Positions 59,842 to 64,000 of a stretch of DNA of 64,000 bases are shown here, piece after piece (position 1 is the first letter of the stretch; every line of letters begins with the position of its first letter). The stretch lies in contig JAUPFP010000150.1 of NCBI GenBank assembly GCA_036925085.1, positions 1 to 64,000 of the forward strand, read 5' to 3'. The DNA is from Brachycybe producta. Lineage: Eukaryota; Arthropoda; Diplopoda; Playtdesmida; Andrognathidae. Position numbers and translations under genes: made by a program. The notes beneath the pieces are model-generated. The model ran no database searches and had not been told where the DNA came from. It saw only the letters and a list, made by a program, of their open reading frames with translations.

Positions 59842-61305
59842 TCAGATAAGTCGCGACGCCCCATTTGCAACATTGGATATAACCAATGGGGGGCAAGGGT
59901 CGGGCGGCCCCCGTTGGATCCCAAAATAAGAAAATGACTGTGGTGGTAGTGAGGAGGAGGAGGGTTCGCCACCGCCACCGCCACCGAGGCCAGGAATCGT
60001 TTTGGGTGTCATCTCGAGGGTGGTGGTAGTCACGAGAGATTTCGAATGGGTAAAGCCGAGATTCGTTGGTCCGTCGTTCGAAGGTGGTTCCGAGTGGGAA
60101 TGGGTCGCCGCCGCCGCCGGATGGTTGAATAGCCACAGCCGGTCCCCAATGTACATGGGCCGTGCTGCATAGATGCCCATCGAGGAGTAATATTGATGGG
60201 CGATCACTTCCAAATCATTCGTGTATTTGCGTTTCCATTTTGTACGACGATTTTGAAACCAGATTTTTATCTGTATCAAATAAAAATGAACCAATTATAT
60301 TTGTATTATTAAAATAAAAATTTTTTAATTCTGAACAACAAAAAAGTACAAAATGGTTTTTTATTTTTCCTACCTGAGTCTCAGTCAATTTGAGGCTTTT
60401 TGACAATTGCATCCTTTTGGAGACAGACAGATATTTGTTTTTTTCGAATTCGTTTTCAAGCATTTTGATCTGAGATGCGGTAAAAGCGGTTCGAGGACGT
60501 TTCTTCTTGGGATCCTCATTCCCACAGAAATCTGTGGAAACCATTTCATTCATAAATTAGAATATTTACAAGCAAAAAATATTGGAAAAAGTAAAAATCT
60601 CGACATTTAAGATACACATTCCAGGTGAAATTCCTTTAAATCTCTTCCTGTGAATCATGTCCTAACCTCCTTATTACCCTCTTAAGATGGTTTTTTTTTC
60701 GAAATCTTTCTAATGAACTTTTCAAAATAAACGTTTTAGAGACAAAAAGTAAAAAATATCGTCTTGCTTAAAATCTATTTATTTGGAAAGTAGCCCCCCC
60801 CCCCTTCCCCTGGTTACAATTTAAAATTATCTTTAATCATCTTACCATTGTCATCTTTTTTCCGGTGTAAATCGTGGTGTAAACTACTGGTATTGAATTT
60901 AAGAACTGATTGAAAAGAGGAATTGGAAGAGGAGGAGGAGGAGGTGGAGGTGGAGAATGCAGAAGAGATTTGAGAAAATGGTTCCTCATGGTCCTCTTTG
61001 GACATCCTTTGAGATGAAGACATGTCCAGGACCAAATTTGTAACTGGAATTTGCAATCCAAATGGCTTGTGGTCAACGGTGGACGTGGACATGGATCTAA
61101 ACGGAGGAGACATTCCTCCTCTTGACGAAGGGCGAGGATGGAACATTAGTCGAGAAGTACCTTCAGATGACAGTACCGACTCCGTTGCGGTGGTGGAGCA
61201 TGTCGTCGGAACCGTTCTCTTATCAGACAGAAGTGTCTCTATCTTGAAGGCATTGTTGGAGGTCATTCTTGTGGACCCATAACTCGGATTCGAAGACGAA
61301 ATCAT
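59842..61305 (-). CDS. NK7.1: NK7-like homeobox transcription factor
   Basis: Three minus-strand exons (61305-60846, 60531-60374, 60270-59842) give 348 residues. The N-terminal 150 residues are Ser/Thr-rich with FKIETLL near residue 20, an Eh1-like short motif position typical of NK proteins. The homeodomain spans residues 163-222: KKRPRTAFTASQIKMLE, then WFQNRRTKWKRK with W210, F211 and N213, all intact. The intron splits the domain before IKIWF, at Q206. After it comes KYTNDLEVIAHQYY and GDRLWLFN, a tail I associate with the invertebrate NK7.1 group. Then follow an Ala/His run and a poly-Gly/poly-Ser region. It should be a nuclear DNA-binding regulator of development. The homeobox call is certain and the NK7.1 assignment is moderate. 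A CCTAACCTAA run lies 18 bases before the ATG. Confidence 0.88.
60690..60835 (+). repeat. Possible dispersed intron repeat, copy 8
   Basis: Intron 1 of the homeobox gene has CTTTTCAAAATAAACG and AAGTAGCCCCCCCCCCTTCC, then TGGTTACAATTTAAAAT. These parallel the GAGCTACCCCCC and TAGTTGCAAATTAAAAC parts of copy 1. Similarity is weak. Confidence 0.4.
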
Positions 61306-61322
61306 CTTTCAAGAAATTGAAC

Positions 61323-61340
61323 ACCTAACCTAACCTAACC
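61323..61340 (+). repeat. Interstitial telomere-like tract near the homeobox start
   Basis: CCTAACCTAACCTAACCT, 3.6 telomere units, 18 bases upstream of the homeobox ATG. On the coding strand it reads AGGTTAGG repeats, probably within the 5' leader or core promoter. Confidence 0.88.
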
Positions 61341-62870
61341 TAGTATGTTTTAAATCAAACAAAAGCTTTGCAGTGAAAGTTGTTTTCAGGCCGATTTGAA
61401 CTGAAATCACGTCGCTAAAAACTTTTGAATTTATTTTATGTTTGGACTCGAGAAACTTTTCGAAATACTTTCGGTGTTCGCAAAGATAAAATCACTCGAA
61501 ATACGTTTCTGTCTTTCTCATTATGAGGAGGAGGAGGAGGAAGAGCAGAAAAAAGATCTTTTTAATTTGGGTCCTTCCCTCTCTTATAAACAACACACAA
61601 AACCAAAATATAGACAAGTAGTTAGTTATCTATATATACTAATTAACTAAAGTTAAGAGATGAAAACTCGGGCGGAGTTTTAACTGTCACTCTGAAACCA
61701 TATCCACCCCTCAAGTGCATCCTCATCCTCCCCACCCCTTTATAAAATATGAGCAAAAAATGTGAAATTTTGTAAAGAAGAAGAAGAAGGAACTGTGGGC
61801 ATCGTTAGCACCCACTATTGGGATACATTAGGATTTTCCACGCCCTCCTCCTCCTCCTAGACCATAACATAAAGACAAGACATTGGAAAATCACAACAAT
61901 TGTTAACAAACTTCACATGTGCTAACTAACTAACTACTCTATCTATGTAAGCATTTTTAGTCTTACGTAGCCGTAAGCCAACATGTGAGCCATAGAACTC
62001 CACACACACACATAAATATATAAATAGGATTATAGATAAAATAGAATATGTAAAGAATTAAAAAAAACGTATGTCGACCAGCAGCAGAATCTTCTATTTT
62101 AAAAGCCTAACTTGAAAAGGGAGGAGTTGAGTGAAAGCGAAAATGATAAAGTGGAAAGGAAGAATGAAGATCTAAAAAGACGTTTCTACTTTCTTACAAC
62201 TGGTATGTTTGTATAGGGACAGTGACACATACAAATACACACACACACATCATAAGGCGCTTTTTTGTTCCCTTTTTTCAGGATGAGGCAAAATAATCTT
62301 TAAGTGGGAACAGACGACCACAAAAAAAAATGAAGAAAGTGTTGTTTCCCCCCCCCCCCCTGCCTCCTATTAGACACACATTACACCTCTGAATGTATAT
62401 GTTGGCTAAGCTTGGTTGAATTACTTTGACATTTAAGCAACTTTTAAAATGGTGATAAATGAGTTGGGGTTTTTTTTTAAAATAGAAGGAATGAAGAGTG
62501 TTCGGAGGAATGTCAATCCAATGGCAATTCCAACGGTTGACACTTGACTGAAATGGAAATTCAAAAAAAGGGGAAGAAAATTTCTACTTTTCTAGTATGT
62601 TCAATTCCAATGACGTCTCAAAAAAGTTACATCTATTTGGAAATGGTACGGAACTAAAAAGGCGCTAAAAGTCATCAGCAAACACATTTTGAACTCATTT
62701 ACTAACTATAGGGACATTAAGAAGGGACATTTTCAATTCGAGCAATCTCATTACTCCTCTATACACTAAGATGAATGGCTAATGGTGAGTCTCAAAGCTA
62801 AATGCTAAACTCGTCAACTTTCACATAGTACTTGTACCTTTGACTTAGCAATCATCTATAAGAATACAAG
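61341..62870. other. Upstream region of the homeobox gene, no gene seen
   Basis: Contains GAGGAGGAGG near 61524, GAAGAAGAAG near 61780, CTCCTCCTCC near 61847, CACACACACA near 62000 and 62240, and a poly-C run at 62349-62361. No coding frame with animal-gene character or paired splice sites is visible. The promoter of the homeobox gene should lie in its proximal part. Confidence 0.55.
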
Positions 62871-62875
62871 CCTTA

Positions 62876-63190
62876 TACCTAGTACACACACAGCTGATAA
62901 TTTAAATGCATTTAAATAATAAACGTGTTCTACAGAGCCCTCTGTGAAGGACAAACAATAATATGTCGTCGAATTCAATTTATTCAGTTAATTAATCTGA
63001 AAATATTGGGTTAATACTTAAATATAATATATAACATATATTGACAAAATATTGATTTAGTATTTTTCAATTTAAAATATTAATAATAAAGTCAATTTTT
63101 ATTTGGTTGGTGTGTCCTTAACTGGATTCCGTATAATTCACCTAAACACAATTAATTTGAATTCATTTAACTCTATGTGTCTATAAACTG
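62876..63190 (-). mobile_element. TTA-flanked MITE, copy 2 (inverted)
   Basis: Starts TACCTAGTACACACAC after TTA (62873-62875). It contains the reverse complement of copy 1 (57885-58191), such as GTCAATTTTTATTTGG, GTCCTTAACTGGATTCCGTA and GAATTCATTTAA. The right terminus is degenerate and replaced by a duplicated CTATAAACTGT, so the exact end is unclear. Confidence 0.8.
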
Positions 63191-63228
63191 TCTATAAACT
63201 GTAAATGCAGGTTGTACGGCTAACCTTA

Positions 63229-64000
63229 TACAGTGCGTTTCATATATATAGACGCACCCCAAAAATTGGTTATAACTCGAGTTATAGTCAATGGATTCAC
63301 CTGAAATTTTCAGCATAAAGAGATCATCTTATATTCTAAACTTTCTGCTAGGCAGAAATTGTTTTCTTTAAAAGGTAAAAATTAAAAAAATTAAAAACTG
63401 GAAAATGACCGTTTCATAATTATAGACGCACTAATGAACTTTTCACTTTTATTAATTATTGTGACAAAATAACATGCTGAATCATTAAAAATAGTAAGGT
63501 ATACAACTGTTATGATGTTTCAAAACTTAAAACATTCTTTTTTACAGAATTAAACAATATTTATAAGCAAATTTGCAGAAATTCTACCCCAAAACAGCTA
63601 AAATGGGACTTTTCAACTCTGCTATTGTAGTATAATCATAGCAATCTGTAAATCATTATTGTATGATGTTGTCCCGAAAGTTCTCTGTAAGATTTAAGTC
63701 CGGGGACACCCTGGCCATTCGAGAGTGGTGATATTCTGGTTTCGTAACCATTGATTCCTTAGATTACTGGAGCGAACTGGTACATTTTCTTGCTCGAATG
63801 CTAAGCTAACGCTAGGAAATCGACTTTGGCAGGTCAGTAAACACTATCATAATATTGTCTGATAATAAACATTATTTTTTTGTTGGTTCAAATGCGCTAA
63901 ATACTTCGCATATTGTTAGGCCACCACCACCGACATATCTGAGTGCGTGAAAAAATTCAATCTCGATGATTCTGACGGTTTTTTTTTTCTTTCTTCATAT
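63229..64000 (-). mobile_element. Tc1/mariner-type element, truncated by the window end
   Basis: A TA dinucleotide (63229-63230) followed by CAGTGCGTTTCATATATATA, the CAGTG-type terminus of Tc1 elements. The motif GTTTCATAATTATAGACGCA returns about 175 bases in (63410-63429), giving the double direct-repeat (IR/DR) arrangement. A transposase remnant lies on the minus strand. The other end is outside the window. Confidence 0.85.
63660..63960 (-). pseudogene. Tc1-type DDE transposase remnant, frameshifted
   Basis: On the minus strand one frame reads ENVPVRSSNLRNQWLRNQNI and then TTLEWPG. The adjacent frame continues SPDLNLTENFRDNI. These are the DNAPxH, LEWPGxSPDLNPIEN landmarks of DD34E transposases, with the first Asp changed to Glu and a one-base frame change between WPG and SPDL. 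Farther upstream (about 63885-63935) VGGGGLTICEVFSAF matches the GGGSVMVWGCFSA segment, with stops between. The copy is non-functional. Confidence 0.85.

Noticed and set aside
61022-61282. Plus-strand 86-residue frame opposite homeobox exon 1
   Set aside because: Antisense shadow; the Ser/Thr-rich minus-strand frame continues in phase into the homeodomain.
34560-61305. An operon-like or single-system arrangement of the eight genes
   Set aside because: The genes lie on both strands, have their own introns and belong to unrelated pathways (ESCRT, mitochondria, DNA checkpoint, SAGA, development).

Overview
This window is a chromosome end from an arthropod. The first 18,415 bases are an almost pure array of the 5-base unit CCTAA. 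This is the C-rich strand of TTAGG, the ancestral arthropod telomere repeat, so position 1 faces the chromosome tip and the window runs inward. The genes agree with this: compact animal genes with short introns, a P-type THAP transposon, an RLE-class LINE tail, a Tc1-type element and an NK-class homeobox gene. Diptera lack TTAGG, so a non-dipteran insect, crustacean or myriapod fits best. I cannot name the species.

Layout. 1-18415 is telomere. 18416-24880 is layered subtelomeric repeat: a short GTGACCCGAC block, about 1.4 kb of degenerate TTTTGAGA, then about 5 kb of a 31-bp minisatellite with higher-order duplications. 24881-25380 is mostly unique AT-rich sequence. 25381-29235 is a 94-95 bp satellite in which each monomer carries a core close to the CTCF consensus. 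A 3.86-kb P-like element (29236-33093), with THAP-transposase coding now broken, sits inside that satellite between perfect 8-bp target duplications. The array ends at about 33180.

The gene-bearing part starts abruptly at about 33.3 kb with eight genes: a C19orf53/UPF0390 homologue (+), an unrecognised two-pass membrane protein (+), a secreted Ser/Thr/Asp-rich CUB protein (-), CHMP5 of ESCRT-III (+), the mitochondrial aspartate/glutamate carrier aralar/citrin (-), the checkpoint clamp subunit HUS1 (+), the SAGA deubiquitinase subunit ATXN7L3 (-) and an NK7-like homeobox gene (-). I rebuilt the multi-exon genes exon by exon. Each keeps frame from ATG to stop, and the recognised ones match the family length. 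They act in separate housekeeping pathways, so the order is ordinary eukaryotic synteny, not an operon. CHMP5/aralar and HUS1/ATXN7L3 are tail-to-tail pairs.

Mobile debris fills the gaps. 39.7-43.5 kb holds several inverted-repeat elements and a LINE tail. 56.4-59.6 kb holds nested MITEs. 62.9-64.0 kb holds another MITE copy and a Tc1-type element that runs off the end. One palindromic repeat family, with core CTTCTAGTTTCTAAAACAC, recurs in five or six introns and two intergenic gaps and looks undescribed. It and the CTCF-like subtelomeric satellite are the two most interesting signals here.
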